From the NCBI GenBank assembly GCA_014529385.2, contig CM043958.1, forward strand, positions 142,846,734 to 142,910,733: DNA of 64,000 nucleotides, written 5' to 3'. The notes beneath the pieces are model-generated. The model was not told where the DNA came from. It saw nothing but the letters and a program-made list of their open reading frames with translations, and did no database searches. Positions within the stretch are counted from its first letter, which is position 1; every line of letters begins with the position of its first letter. Made by a program: the position numbers and the translations under genes. Below are positions 10,315 to 22,755 of this stretch, piece after piece. Origin of the DNA: Adiantum capillus-veneris. Its lineage: Eukaryota; Streptophyta; Polypodiopsida; Polypodiales; Pteridaceae.

Positions 10315-13300
10315 TGTAGCACCATACATATTCCTAACTATTGTCAATCATGCAGCTTGTAGTATCCTAGCCACTATAGGAAGCCATAATTCCCTCAATC
10401 CATGTTCCTAAAGAGAAGAGATCCCATTGTGTCTATATAGGCATTATTGGGAGAACAAAGTGCAAGGCAACTCTATAGCAATGTCTCTCAATAGTTCTCA
10501 AAACACAAAATCAGAACCACAACCCATATCAAAAGAACCTCCAAAATAAGGCATGTGATCCCTTGGGAGCTTTACTAGAAAATGTCCACCCAAGAGATAG
10601 CTTCACTCTTCATAAACCATCATCACAAAACCACAATTTCAAAGCATACACATCTCACTCACAAGTGAGCTCTCCTTCATAAATAATGAACACAATATCA
10701 AAATCTCAAATCATACATATCTCACATCACAAGTGAGATCCCAACATACTCCCTACACCAAGTTTCTTATAGATTGCCATACTATGTGCATTGTAAAGAA
10801 TTTATCATAATAATTCCATAGCTCCAAATTGGTTCTTCAAATCTTGAAAATTTATTTGCAATTATTGTAACAACATTTTTAAAGATACCAAAATTTGAAT
10901 TACGCACCACTACTTGGTATAAGTAGAAGGTTGCCAAAGCACAAATGTGAGTAGCGAAGGTTAGTTGAGGGCATAAATTGGCATCCAAAATCACGACGGA
11001 GGCACCTCAATACAAAATCTACAAAATATTCATAAGAAGTGACCCCCTTCCTTTTTTCCAACAAAAATATCACTTCTCTAGAAGATTTAACTCAAACAAC
11101 ATCGGTACGGGCATAAGCAACCCTCTACTATCCCTATGTAGGTGACTTGCCTTGCATGTGCATATAAATTCCAAAAGTGGTTCTTGAGTCCATGATGAGA
11201 GAGTCAAAACATTAAGACATGACTCACCTATGTACGCATACCTACATTATATAATGTACACATACGTAAATTATATACAAAAAAGGGTTTTTTTCCAAGT
11301 GCATCCAACAAAGTTTCTTACTCAGATTGAGACATTGATAAAAAAATTTAAAGTTATGGTCTAAGTTTGTTTCCATCTTGAATGGTTTCCCCTTGTTTGT
11401 CTAGTCTAGGGTTTGGTTTGCTTGGCTTCCAAGTGTTTGATCTAGATGATTATCTAGCATCTATCAGGTGGCTACTAAGATTGATCAAGTGTCTTGTCAG
11501 CCTAGAAACCTGCTCCTTAGATCTAATCTAGAATCGTAACCATCTTTCTTAGAATTTGGGTCTACCTCAGAGTCTCATCCTGGTCATTGTCCTTGTACTC
11601 TTCATCTTGGATATCTTGGAGGTGCTCCATAAGTGTCTAATTGGCTAAAGAACTTGTATACTCGATGGCTTAATCCTTTAGGCCATCTTTCATATTTGTA
11701 ACTAGATTTTGTATATCCTTTAGATTGAAGGATAAATTGCTTTCAAAGAATATGATACCTATAAGAGACTAGTAGATATACTTATCCAAAATGGATTGAT
11801 CATTGCACGATGGCCTCTTTTAAACTATTGATGACCACCTACTTAGGGTCTAACACTGACCAAGGCTCTTTCAATTCTTTCCTTAGGATCCATCAGATTG
11901 AGATTAATAATTTTTATTTTGTTGCTCTAGTTCTTTGATATTTTTTCTCTATTGTTGTTTTCTACTTGCTTATCTATCAAAATCTCTTTAAGCCTAATTA
12001 CTTGAGACTTCCACTTCTTGGCATTGAGGGTTCTTATTCCAGATGTTGCCTTAGTTGGTCCATGCCAATAATTTATTTTCTAGTCTAAGCTCCCATCATT
12101 TGGTCGATCCACAACATTGACAAATGTATTCTATCCTACATGGATTGTGGCTATGTAGTCATTTGTAATTGTGTCCACATTTGTGCTCTTAGTTTCATAT
12201 ATGACCTACAAGAACATTGTATGGTACTGGCAATTGGCGTGTGGTACTGATGAATAACTCCCCCACCAATCATTCCTTTTGTAAAGCTTGGATTCTGTTT
12301 GGTAACCTTTGCACTATTGTTGGAGTGAGCATTGTTGCCTATTGTTTCACTATAGTGGTGTCAGATTTTTGTGTCATCTTAGAGGCATTTGGTTCTTTCT
12401 ATAGATCAATGGATTGAGGATAGTTCTTGGCAATGGTATAATGGCCTTGCCTATTGATTTCCCTCCTCCCAGGTCATGTCTTTTGTTTTCTTTTCTTTGA
12501 ATGTGTTTCTTTTCTATTTTTCTATTTTTCCTTGTCTTTAATGCTTTATTTAAAACACTACTAATCTGGTCAGTTGCACAAGGTTGACCTTTTTTATCAC
12601 ATGGTAGTCTAAAAATGTGTGGAATTAATATAGCATTTGAGTGATTTTTTCTTTCATTGATAGTCACTACAACAATATAAGAGCTGAAGGTATCTACGAT
12701 CTACTCAACTGTATACATCTCAATGGGGTTTTTTGTTGCTTCTAGCAGAACTATCAAACCTTAATTCTAGAGAAACTCCTTTTTAGTATCCTTGAATGTA
12801 TATCTACCTATGGATTGCTATAAGATCTTTGTTTGTGGCTCTTCTTCTGCTATGTTTTGTGCTATGGCTTCCAACTCATGAAGTTATTCTTCTAAGATTG
12901 CCTGCTTGGATTTGGAAGTTTTCATCTTGCCCAGATATTAAGTTTGGGGAGTGCCTTGGTTCAATAATGAGAATTTGTTGGAGGAACTTGGCGATGGAAC
13001 CAAGCACGAATATGGTTGCTCACTTAAACAATGGATCTAGGCAAAGGCTCTTGTGTAGAGAGTTGTGTGTGCACAAGAGGGAAAAAAATGGTCTTATTAT
13101 GGTCATGAACTCGTCCCTTGGTGACACTAATTCAAGCCATGAATGACCCACTCCTCTGGTGCAGTGAGGAGATAACAAGCGTTGTTGATGTGGCAACATA
13201 CATTCAAATCGTCAATCCTTGTAATCATTATCATCCGAGTTCTCAAAATATTTGGTCTTTAACACCTCGCTAGTAATTGTTAGCCAGTTTAGACTCTAGT

Positions 13301-13690
13301 GCTTTGGTTACTTCAAACACTGGTCCACTCTCAAGATGACCTCTTTGAGTCACATGCCTGATGGTTTTTAGATTAGCACTACTTCAAAAATCCTTGCCGC
13401 CTTTTTTCATATCAGATTCTTTTACTAATAAACTCATAACCTCGGTTTCTAAATTTGATGCATCTGATAATTTAGTGAGTTGTGCTGGGGGTTGTTTTGG
13501 TGTTGAATAGTAAAGATTCCTCTTGGCCCCATTATATACAACAAGTAACAAGAGTTGAGATAAATCCTTAGTATGATTGTCCCATTTGAGAAGATCTAGT
13601 TGACCTTATAAGATCTTGTCCAAGATAGTTTTAGATTGGGTTTCTTAGGTCCTAGCATGGACTCATATAAAAAGATTAGATCTCCTTTTT
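10315..13690 (-). repeat. Element E copy 1: LTR and long region downstream of integrase
   Basis: About 3.4 kb left of the E integrase, matched over its whole length by 49070-52500. The left end carries an LTR-type terminus (TGTAGCACC). The right LTR edge is not resolved. Between about 11300 and 13150 the minus strand shows broken coiled-coil-like reading (for example IKELEQ and LIGIIFFE segments), a possible remnant of an extra ORF. Copy 1 has about 205 bp (11012-11217) absent from copy 2. Confidence 0.5.
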
Positions 13691-14480
13691 GAAACTCTCA
13701 CACCTTTAGCTTGGTGTCATGCTAATATTTCATTCTTCGCTAAACCGCATCTCCTATTCTAGCATCACCCTTTGTCTGATGTTATCTACCTTCAATAAAT
13801 CATCCGCTTATTTTTCAAATTTTAAATGTAATCCATGTCATGTTCCACAACAAGTTTGAGATTGGGAACAACAAATTTCAATGGTGCAATGGCATGTGCT
13901 CCATACACCATTCTGAATGGTATCATACTAGTGGCAATCTTGTATGTTGTTTTGTATGCCCATAGTACTGGCTGAAGCTTTTCATCCCATTGATGAGGTC
14001 CCTTTTGAAAAATCTTGATGATAGTATTTATGGTTTTATTGCTATTTTCAACCTATCCATTGCATCTAGGATAATACCGTGTGGATTTTTTATTCTTGAT
14101 AAATAATATTTTAGTTAACATCTCAATATTATCATTTATGAAATGAGTTTGTTGATGTTATCTCCAAAGGGCATCCATATCAACATACATAATATGCTCA
14201 TATACAAACCATGATGTGGACTTGGCTAAATTGTTGCCAGATTGCCTTAGCTTCCACCCATTTGCTGACATAGCATGTTGCATGGGTGTGACTTTCTTAA
14301 ATGACTACATGAAATCCAAACCCCACTTCATAAATATTTTGCATGACTTGGTTGTATTGTTGCAAGAGTGCCTTAGCTTCCACCCATTTGCTGACATAGC
14401 ATGTTGCAATGATTATATGCTTATTCTTTTTGGGTGTGACTCTCTTAAATGGCCCCATGAAATCTAGACCCCACTTCATA
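13690..14480 (-). pseudogene. pol: Element E copy 1: integrase relic with internal duplication
   Basis: Minus frame gives [19 protein letters not shown] and [18 protein letters not shown], the first-Asp part of a gypsy integrase core, and further left YKTTYKIATSMIPFRMVYG, its C-terminal side. The KWGLDFM block is present twice (offset about 147 bp, 14210-14480). The same duplication exists in copy 2 at 52880-53105, so it predates their separation. Confidence 0.75.
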
Positions 14481-16283
14481 AATACTCCCTATGGTCAGAA
14501 AGTAGTCAGAGGTGTCATGTTTGCTAAAGAAGGTCTACCCATTCTTTGATAATTACCACATGAATTGCAAAAGGTCTAACATCTGATATCATACTCTATC
14601 ACCATAAACAAGCTTGAAGAATCTTGTTGTAAGTGATGTTAGTAAAAAAGTTCCCTCCTTAACTCCAAGGGTGAGCTTCAGTTATGATCTACATCCTTCC
14701 TTGAATTGGCACACACCTTAATACTCCATCAATACCCAATCTATATCAAGACCTAGCTATAGTCATACAATTCAAACTTATGAGAATGAGGGCCTTCTTC
14801 CTAGATTACAACCAATCCTCTAGTATTCCACCATATTGCAAGAAATAGTCCACATTCTTTCACTCTAGATCCGGCTCCTCCATAGTTGAAGCACTATTGG
14901 CTCATCTCTTAATGAATCTGATGAGTTATCTTTTGTGTTTCTGGAAAATAATTTGTAGTTCCACAATGTGTCTTGCTAGGCTTATGAAAAATCATAAAAT
15001 CAAGCTCTAGAAGGAGCATCATCCATCTACCTAATCTTTCTTGGATGAAAACGTTATTAATAAGATAACATTAAGCCTGATGATTAGCAGAGAAGTGAAA
15101 TAGATTTTTCAACAAATTTTATATGAGCTATGTAGGATTAAAAAATAGTCCAAAAGCCTCTATTTCAATGGTTGAATACCCTTGATCTACTTTATTGAAT
15201 CTTAGATTGGTAAAATACATTGGCTAATGAGTTTGGTCATTTGGTTGAGTTAAAATATCACCTGTCGCAATGTAAAAGGATCAACATGAAAATGAAAGAT
15301 AGCATGCTAGTTTAGATGGCAAAGTAGTGGTTTCGTGCGAAGATATGTCTTATCATTCTAAAAACGTGCTTCACATGCAAGGGACCATACAAATTTAACT
15401 CCCTTTTGGGTCAGTTATATAAAGGAAGTTCCTTTTCTGCAAACATATGAATGAACCTCTAATAAAAATTAATGTATCCAAGACAATTTCTCCGTTCATA
15501 TACATTTGTGGGGGCCCTAGCCTGCTAGACACGTTGGATCTTATCTTGAGATATCTCAATACCGTTTGTAGACATGACATGTCCCACTAGATATCCCCCT
15601 CTAGCCCATAAACATCCATATGAAGAAATGAAAATCTATTTGAAGGATTTTAGACAGATCCAATTTTCCATGCACCTTTGAAAAAACATGTCAAAGAGAG
15701 GTAGATGCATCTCTTCAAATGAATAGATGGTGAAATAATCAGATGGCTAAAAACTTATGCAAGAACTCACTAAATGAATATTTCTATCATACATATCTAA
15801 AGATACCTGGAGCATTACATAAACCAAATGGCATAACCAAATATATAAATGCTTCTCATTTAGTGATAAAAGTTGTTTTAACCTTATCTTCCAGTCCAAT
15901 ATTTAGTTGGTTGTATCCAATGTATCCACCCACAAAGATGAGCACCTCGTATCTATCTTTCTCATTGAGCTTCATATCCGGGAAATGTGAAAAAATGGGG
16001 CTTTGTTGGTATGAGCATTCAACTTTCTATAGTCCATGTATACTTTGAGTTTTCCATTTTTCTTTCGAACCACCACTATGGGAAATAGATAGCTATTGCT
16101 CACCACCTCTCCAATGATCCCCCACCTTTAGAAGGTTGTCTATCTCTTCCATGTCCTTCTTAGCATAGTTCAAACTCATCCTACATCTTTGACATTTGAT
16201 TGGTTTAGCATCACAATTAAGTGATATTCATTGACAAACCTCAAGGCTAACTCCTTTTAGGTCTATATTTTCCAAGGCAAAGA
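14481..16283 (-). pseudogene. pol: Element E copy 1: RT and RNase H relic
   Basis: Broken minus frames contain GKLKVYMDYRKLNAHTNKAP (RT finger/palm, near 16030), and LVGHVMSTNGIEISQDKIQ and CLGYINFY-RFIHMFAEKELP (RT thumb into RNase H, 15430-15600). No intact YxDD block was found. Similarity to copy 2 ends abruptly at about 16283/54325, where a plus-strand gag fragment begins. Positions 14430-15070 are missing from copy 2. Confidence 0.7.
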
Positions 16284-17190
16284 CATATTCTCAACAACAT
16301 CCACCAACCAGCACAAGTGGGAACGACTGCTACAACACCACTTTCGGCCATAGAAGACATGCTCAAAAGGATGAATGGCATGATGAATAACATGCAAAAA
16401 GCACCTATGAGGGGACCAGGGCAAGGGATACCTCAACAGGGACAACCACTTAGGCTGCAAAAATATCATGTAATTGAGGGTAAATGGGCCAGCCATGAGA
16501 CCAATGAATGCTATTACCGACCAAAATATGATGGGAATGTTCAATACGTGCCTATGAGGCCACAAGGACAACCCATGTACAGATATCAACCTAATATGGC
16601 CCTAGTTCAAAGACCACCGATAGGTATGGAAAGACCTCAACCCGTGTTGGGTCAACAACCTCCATATCCAGGATATAATGTAGTGCTTGTAAAGTACATG
16701 CATCCAGAGGGAGCCATAGATGAACAAGCACTAGTGCCTGTTACACCCTATGCTGAGCCTAGTCCATCTACGGTAATGGTAGACGGAGAATTGCTATAAT
16801 TCACATCCACCATCAATGGAGAACCTATGACTTATACTACACCAAAGCTTGCACTGATGTACTATGTAGCTAATCAATGTGTTAGACCTCCTATGGTAAG
16901 ACCCACAATTAAGCAAAGAATTGGAGCTGTTATAACAGTGGTGTAGATGATAATTGGAAATACGGATGCCCAGAGCTTGGCAAGAACCTCAAGCCAGCTG
17001 AAGCTTATTGCATACAATGTTGCAAAAAAGGAGGACACTTCCCTGAAGATTGTCCAAAAATCCCTTTAAACAAGGATAAAACAGTAGTGAATGTAGTCCA
17101 AGTGATACCTAGTAGCTCATCTGAGAGTGAACCGATTGTTCCAATCAAGGTAATCACCAGAGCCCAGGCTAAGAAAAAGAACTAGTATGG
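16284..17190 (+). pseudogene. gag: Gypsy-type gag fragment with zinc-finger motifs
   Basis: The plus frame 16317-16799 is Q/P/M-rich and includes ASHETNECYYRPKYDG, like the first Cys/His motif of some plant gypsy gags. After a stop and frameshift, ELGKNLKPAEAYCIQCCKKG and HFPEDCPKIPLNK give a zinc knuckle with one extra residue (C-x2-C-x5-H-x4-C), followed by an S/E-rich tail ending AQAKKKN. No pol follows; an AT-rich block of other origin starts near 17200. It could alternatively be another Q/P-rich nucleic-acid-binding protein. Confidence 0.55.
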
Positions 17191-17254
17191 GGTAGTTAGC
17201 TAATGGTTGAGTGTGAAGTTGTGTGGTGTATAGCTAATTTCCAAAATGTAGAAT

Positions 17255-17900
17255 TTGTTATTACACATTTTTGGCATATCAAGTCTTTATTTTCACAATT
17301 ACTATTGCAAGCAATTGCGCTATATCTCCAAATAGAAGTAGTTTTTTTGTGTTAAATATTTCTAGCATAGATAAATTACAAGCTTATGAAATTTGGAGTA
17401 TAATTGTATGTAATATTTGTGATGTCATCATTGAGGATTCATCAATTATAATTACATCAGAAGATCTTATTTTAATTGAACGGATATCATTTGGTTCTAA
17501 ATTAGAACGAAATAATTGATTTTTATTAGGTAAACAAAAAAATTAATGTGAAGTACGTGCTAATCGACTAAGTCTTGTAACTGCTACTCCTGTGGTTGCT
17601 GTAAGGAGGACTCCTGGTATTTGTTTTTTCTATATATTTTAAGTTTTGTTTTTCATACTTAAAAATAAGTTTCCACAATTCGAACAATATTTATATGATT
17701 TGATCAAATTACAACAAATATTTACCCATGAATCAAAATCTAAATTAAAAATGTCAAAAGTTGGAAGTAAGTTTGTTTTTCTACGTAAATGTCTTATAAT
17801 CTTGGTATGCTTTTCTTTTTGTTTCAGTTTGGATGCTTTGTTTGTAGGTAATAGTTTATTTGTTTTCATTTTCAATTACGTATTGTATACTATTATTTTT
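17255..17900 (-). pseudogene. PIF1-like helicase relic in AT-rich DNA
   Basis: On the minus strand three PIF1-family blocks appear in order: LLTATTGVAVTRLSRLA (17560-17620), DVIIIDESSMMTSQILHTI (Walker B DE, 17396-17460) and KKLLLFGDIAQLLA (17305-17345; usual GD..QLPP). The upstream Walker A is not found; that position holds a lysine-rich frame with a CSNCG pair. Stops and frameshifts abound. PIF1 helicases occur as host genes, inside Helitrons and in large DNA viruses; the sequence does not decide. The block is clearly more AT-rich than its flanks. Confidence 0.65.
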
Positions 17901-18069
17901 TATATTTGGTGACCTTAAGATTTCTATTGATATGTATATTATTTCTATTGAGCGAGTTATATATAATTTGATGCTAATTACCAAAGGAATTATAATCATA
18001 TTTTTTAATGATTGTTTTGATTATAAGAACATAACATGCTATAAATGGAAGAAGTTGGGACTCAATTTT

Positions 18070-18440
18070 GATATAGCACGCCAAGTGTGATGCACTTTTG
18101 AAAGCAAACAAGTTCTTGACAAACTTTTTGTCTTTGGGCCGTAGTCACTTGGATTGCACTGCTTGCAGACTATGCCCAGCATGGACAGACCACAAAGCTC
18201 TGGCGCTTTCAGCTAATGCGAAGCAGCCAAGGCTTATTTGCAAACTTGACCATTTATGCTTGCAACTTGAAGGCATGTGGCACCATGCAAAACGTTGACC
18301 TAGGCAAACAGATTCTTGATGTGGTCAGTAGTGAGGGGCTATTGAAATACAACATCGTACTTGCCAATGCTTTGATTAATTTATGCGCTAAGTGTGGTGT
18401 ACTTTTGAAATCATAACATGTATTCAATGAGATACTAATG
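18070..18440 (+). pseudogene. PPR-repeat protein gene fragment
   Basis: Two frames joined by a frameshift near 18150 give KCDALLKA then IALLADYAQHGQ, NLTIYACNLKACGTMQNVDL-GKQI, and NIVLANALINLCAKCGVLLKS. This spacing is characteristic of plant P/L/S-type pentatricopeptide repeats, which bind organelle RNA in sequence-specific fashion. Only about three repeats remain, with stops on both sides and no start. It is the only host-type gene signal I can name. Confidence 0.8.
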
Positions 18441-19899
18441 TGACTTGTTCAATTAAACCACTATATCAGTTGGAGACTGGACAATTGAATAAGAAAGTGA
18501 ACTGTTGGAGAGGGGTCATGCAAAAAGTCTAGAGCTGACATATTTTAAAGGCACCAATGAGACCGTCCTTCCTAGGAACTCTGTTGAGTCCATCGCTATT
18601 AATCTCTGCAAAACACTTTTTACCTATAAACTTCTCCATTTTGTACCCTTGCTGCCATTGCATATCACAGAAATGCACTGTCTGTTGCTCTTGGACAGAC
18701 ATGATGATCAACATCCAAAAAGAACAATCTCACTTCACCGAAGTTATAGTGGACTGCAAACTTTGTTTGCCCTCCCCGTCATCAATAAATGCCAAGGTAT
18801 CTGACATGAAGCGTGATCCAAGCTTTTTGTCACCCATTAAATGGAAGCAATGTACCCCTTCTATAGAATAGAGAAGTCGAACAGGCTTCAATGCACGCCC
18901 CAAACCTTGTGCATATCGAAGCTTCCAGTCTTTTAGAATGTCAAAATAGCAATGATGACTAGAGACTGAGGGAGCTGCAGTAATGACAGGTCCGGTGCAT
19001 TAGGGCCTACCACGTTGTAGGCATGATGATCTCTATTGGACCCATGAGGTAGATAAGCACACCAATGCCAGTTTGCATTCTCCACATTCACAAGCAGTGA
19101 TATGTTTTGCATGTGCATCTCTGTTAGAGTTTTCTCCTCACAGCCAAAGAAAGGGAAGAGTAACACATGTGTTGTTACCCAGAGAGTTTGTGGATATGTC
19201 GATGCTTTACGAGCCCCCCATGTGGCGCCCGCATGGTGCACAATGTTGTCCCCTACACTATCATCCATCAACACGCATTGTGATAGATCACGTTATGAGC
19301 TAGCAGATGATGGTTGGAATGAATGGTTCTCCCCAATGACAAAGATACTGTGTACTACAACAGTCACTGAGAGGAACGAACCACTACGAGATGGTGTTGT
19401 GGATGGAAGTAACTTCATCCTATGTGAAAAACACAAGTGAAAAGGCTGCTGTCCACCAAAAAACTTGATTACGAGGTGATAAAAACGCTTCTATCCATTG
19501 ATTTTCAGCATGCTCGTACGCTTCTACTAGGGTCCAAAATGGTGTAGAGGGTGTAGGGATGGTGTGGAATCAATGTCAGAGCCCCTAGTGGGCTGAAAAC
19601 AAAGAAAGTAGCAGTGGAAGTATGGCTGATATCTGATGATCTAAAATTCGGCAAGGCGAGCTGGTGTGGAAGGCAAGATTTAGGATTGAAAAGCTGAGTG
19701 CTGCCTTCTTGTTGTGAAAACAATATAATTGTCCAAAAATGCAACTCCCTAAGTCCATGTATATTGTCTTGTGTAAGCAAGTGATCTGACGTGTTGAGGT
19801 CACGTGGTAAGTGTCTTTCCACCAAAGATGGTGGTGTTTTCTCCATGAGCATGGCCATATCTTGTGTGCACTCCTTTGATGAGTGTGTAGGTGTGTCCA
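18441..19899. other. Unassigned sequence with broken reading frames
   Basis: No domain recognised. Minus-strand frames of 61-113 codons (e.g. 18933-19274, with HHAGATWGARKAS and NWHWCAYLPHG) read protein-like but match nothing I know. Possibly more of the same captured or host gene sequence as its neighbours. Confidence 0.3.
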
Positions 19900-20066
19900 T
19901 AGCAAACAAGGTGCAGGATTATGAAGAAGTACCATCGTGATGTAGATGTGATGCGGTTGGAAAGTAAGAGAACTAGGAAGGAACTTGAAAGGAAGAAAGC
20001 AATGTTGGAGGACGAGCTCCGCCAACAAAAGCAGGGGATAACCTGGCTTTTTGAGAAGGTTGCTAT
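19900..20066 (+). pseudogene. Coiled-coil ORF fragment, cut by the G3 LTR
   Basis: Plus frame with MKKYHRDVDVMRLESKRT then RKELERKKAMLEDELRQQ, strongly charged and helical. The same sequence, diverged, is at about 33030-33190 on the minus strand (MRMESKRTRKVLEGKKASM), where it begins a longer acidic ORF. Here it stops where the G3 LTR begins at 20067, so it was interrupted by that insertion. Function unknown. Confidence 0.6.
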
Positions 20067-22012
20067 TGATAGCCCTTTTTTGGCTTTCCATAATTGCCAT
20101 TGTAAGCTACCTCACCCTATCAAATCACTCAAACATTTTGGTTATCCCTACCATTTCACTGTACATAGGCGTGTGTGAGTTAGGGACTTTCTCCATATTT
20201 TCTTAAAAACCCTCAGCTAGCTAGTCACTGGGCTAGTTGAGCCAAAAAACAATAAATAAAATCAAAAAAATAAAATATATTATGGCCCATTTGTGTATAA
20301 ATATTTCATTGTATATAGGGCCTAAATAAAAGGATTTTTTATAATTATTTTGGTATTTATTTAAATATTTCTACCTATGGTGTGTTATTTATGCTATGTA
20401 GATTGACTCACCATTACTATATTTTTTCTTACCATTTTGCATACTCTTTATTCCATATAAAAATAATTTCATGCAAGCTTCTCTTATTTTTGGTGTAACT
20501 CCATCCCAACAAAAATCCAAAAAAACTAGTTCTATTTATGTGTATATTTTTTCACTATTGTGATTTCTCCCTTGCTACATCTATTCTCTATTACTCTCAT
20601 AAATTAGACCACAAAAAATATTCATCCTTTTATGGTAGACTTATAATGAGAGAGATTTATTTTGACCCCTTTATATTTTTTCCACCTATATTATTTATAT
20701 TTGACATGTACATATTTTTTAGACCCCTCAATATTTGATTTTCTTAGTTGTACTATTCACTTATATTATGATCTTAACAATATCTTCAATTATAGACCTA
20801 CCAAATAAGGTCAAGGGTATGTGGAATGCATGCATGCACCATGGGGGGCTCACTCTTGGAGGTATTCAAAAGAATCATCCACAAAGGACCTCACAAGGAC
20901 TTTGTGCAGTGGAAAAAAACAGTCGGTTTTGCTGAATTTTTGAAGATCACATGCTCCCCGAATTTGAAAAGGTGATACAAACAAAAGTTGTAGCTCGTGG
21001 GTTGAACTTTCACCTCAAAATTTTTCATATTTTTTTGAGCTACGAGCTGTGAGCTATGATTTTATTTGTGGACCCCAGTTTTCCACGCTATGCAGCCACA
21101 CTCCCTCTTCCACTTTATCATTTTTCTCTTTCACACACACTTCTCCACTCATCATCCCCACCTCTCTCACCACTCCTCTCTGCACCCTACCCACCTTCTT
21201 CTCAACCTTGAAGAATAAGAGAAAACATGGTGAACTTATGTCTACTACACACACTTTCAATCCAAATTTGACCACCTAGTCTCATTTTTCCTCATCCATA
21301 TTACCCATATCTATCAGAAAACCACAAAATTCAGCCTCTTCTCTTGAAAGACAGCATCATGGTGATTGATTACTCATGTTCACTTACCTTGGCTCCCAAG
21401 GAAGGTCAAGAGTGGAGAAAAAACGTACCGTCAAAGCTAGTGGACCGTCAACAAGCGTCAAAATTGATCCTACTCAAGGCACTTGGAGCATCAACATTGT
21501 AAGAAATCCATATTTTCTTACCTATTAAGAATTTTCTCTTCCTTATTTTTATCCTACTTGGATACTCCCATTGTAAATATCCAATTCCATTTGTAAATCA
21601 ACAAAAATACTAACTCTACTAATTTACCAACACTAACTTACTATGAAAAGTCCTATCACCTCCACTTCTTTCCTCTCTCTTCTCTTCATCTATCCCCACC
21701 AACTTCTTGATAATTCCAAGCAAAAGAAATTAGATAAGTGCTGAAAATCTAACCCAACCATGGTTAGAGGAGTAACCCTAGCCCTCAAAATTGCTATAAA
21801 AGGAGGGTGTAGCTAGCACAAAGGAGGGAGCCATAAGCAAGAGCACTATGCTATAGCTTGAGAAGCCAAGCTCAACCTCTCTAGAAGGAGCTCTTGAGTG
21901 GAAGCTCATTGTCTTATGCATATGCATGTGTTGTATTAGGGGTGATTAGCAAGGGAACTCTATGCCATTGTAAGAGAGAGCGATCATTCAATTGAGAGTA
22001 GGAAATCTATCA
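20067..22012 (+). repeat. G3 5' LTR (about 1.95 kb)
   Basis: Starts TGATAG. 20067-21978 matches 26857-28767 closely. I place the end at CTATCA (22007-22012), the exact inverse of the start. No convincing tRNA-complementary PBS follows immediately, so the end could lie further right. AT-rich with T-runs in the first kilobase. Confidence 0.75.
21794..21803 (+). promoter_or_regulatory. TATA box in G3 LTR
   Basis: CTATAAAAGG lies about 210 bp before the LTR end, a fitting place for the element's own transcription start. The 3' LTR copy reads CTACAAAAGG (28585 area), a disabled version. Confidence 0.6.
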
Positions 22013-22452
22013 TTTCTCCTACTAGTGTAAGCCCAACATTTGCTGAATCAAGGAGGGTGGAATTGGACTAAGCTTGGATACTTTGTCTCTCTTCCAACGT
22101 GAAGTAATGGACAATAATGATGTGTAAGTGTCTTGGTGATTTTTTTAGTTCTTGATAGCTTGTGTCTGGATGTTGTCATCAATTTAGCCATAAATCCCAC
22201 ATACTGTAAGAGGGCAACAGGGTGGAGAGGACTCCCCTGGCCTTAAGACAATGATTGGGGTGGCTTTTCTTGTGATGTGTTGTGGTGAAATTTACTCAAG
22301 GTATGTTGAACAAATACTAATCTCACTTTGATCCGTCATGACAGATTTGTAAGAGGTATTAATGCAATAAGCACCCCCTCCCTCTTCTCTCTCTTTCTTA
22401 CATATATAATTGTGTTTGCTTGATCATTGCCGATGCATTTCAAAGCAGCCCG

Positions 22453-22506
<54 letters not shown>

Positions 22507-22755
22507 ACGCGTCCTAGTTCGCATCCAAAACTAGGTGGTGCGCCAAATTTGTGTAGGGTTAGGTTGCGGGTTTGTGTGTGTGTTTGTTGTTTTTTCCAAC
22601 CCCAACCCAATTGAGTAGCACGGGAGCCTAGAAGGGTGCTTAGAGGCCACTTTTCTTGTTGCCCGCCTCGGACCGCCTCAAATTGGTTCCCCCACTGAGG
22701 ACGGCTTGTGTATGTTTTGTGTAGGCTCAACCTTTAGCATAATCAAGTAGCTTGC
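22013..22755 (+). other. G3 leader
   Basis: No coding signal apart from frames produced by the CT microsatellite. TGGTGCGCC at 22531-22539 and TTGGTTCCCCC at 22683-22693 are the only weak PBS-like strings; neither is well placed. Confidence 0.4.
22454..22504. repeat. (CT)n microsatellite, about 50 bp
   Basis: Uninterrupted CT dinucleotides. They generate spurious RE/SL repeat reading frames on both strands. Confidence 0.95.

Noticed and set aside
20538-20935. Repeated small ORFs in both G3 LTRs (20538, 20735, 27328, 27526)
   Set aside because: They lie in the non-coding first half of the LTR, are AT-rich and differ in length between copies.
22531-22545. TGGTGCGCC as primer-binding site of G3
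   Set aside because: It lies 500 bp after the best LTR end and matches no tRNA end well enough.
22336-22730. Arginine-glutamate and serine-leucine repeat ORFs on both strands
   Set aside because: They are translations of the CT microsatellite at 22454-22504, not genes.
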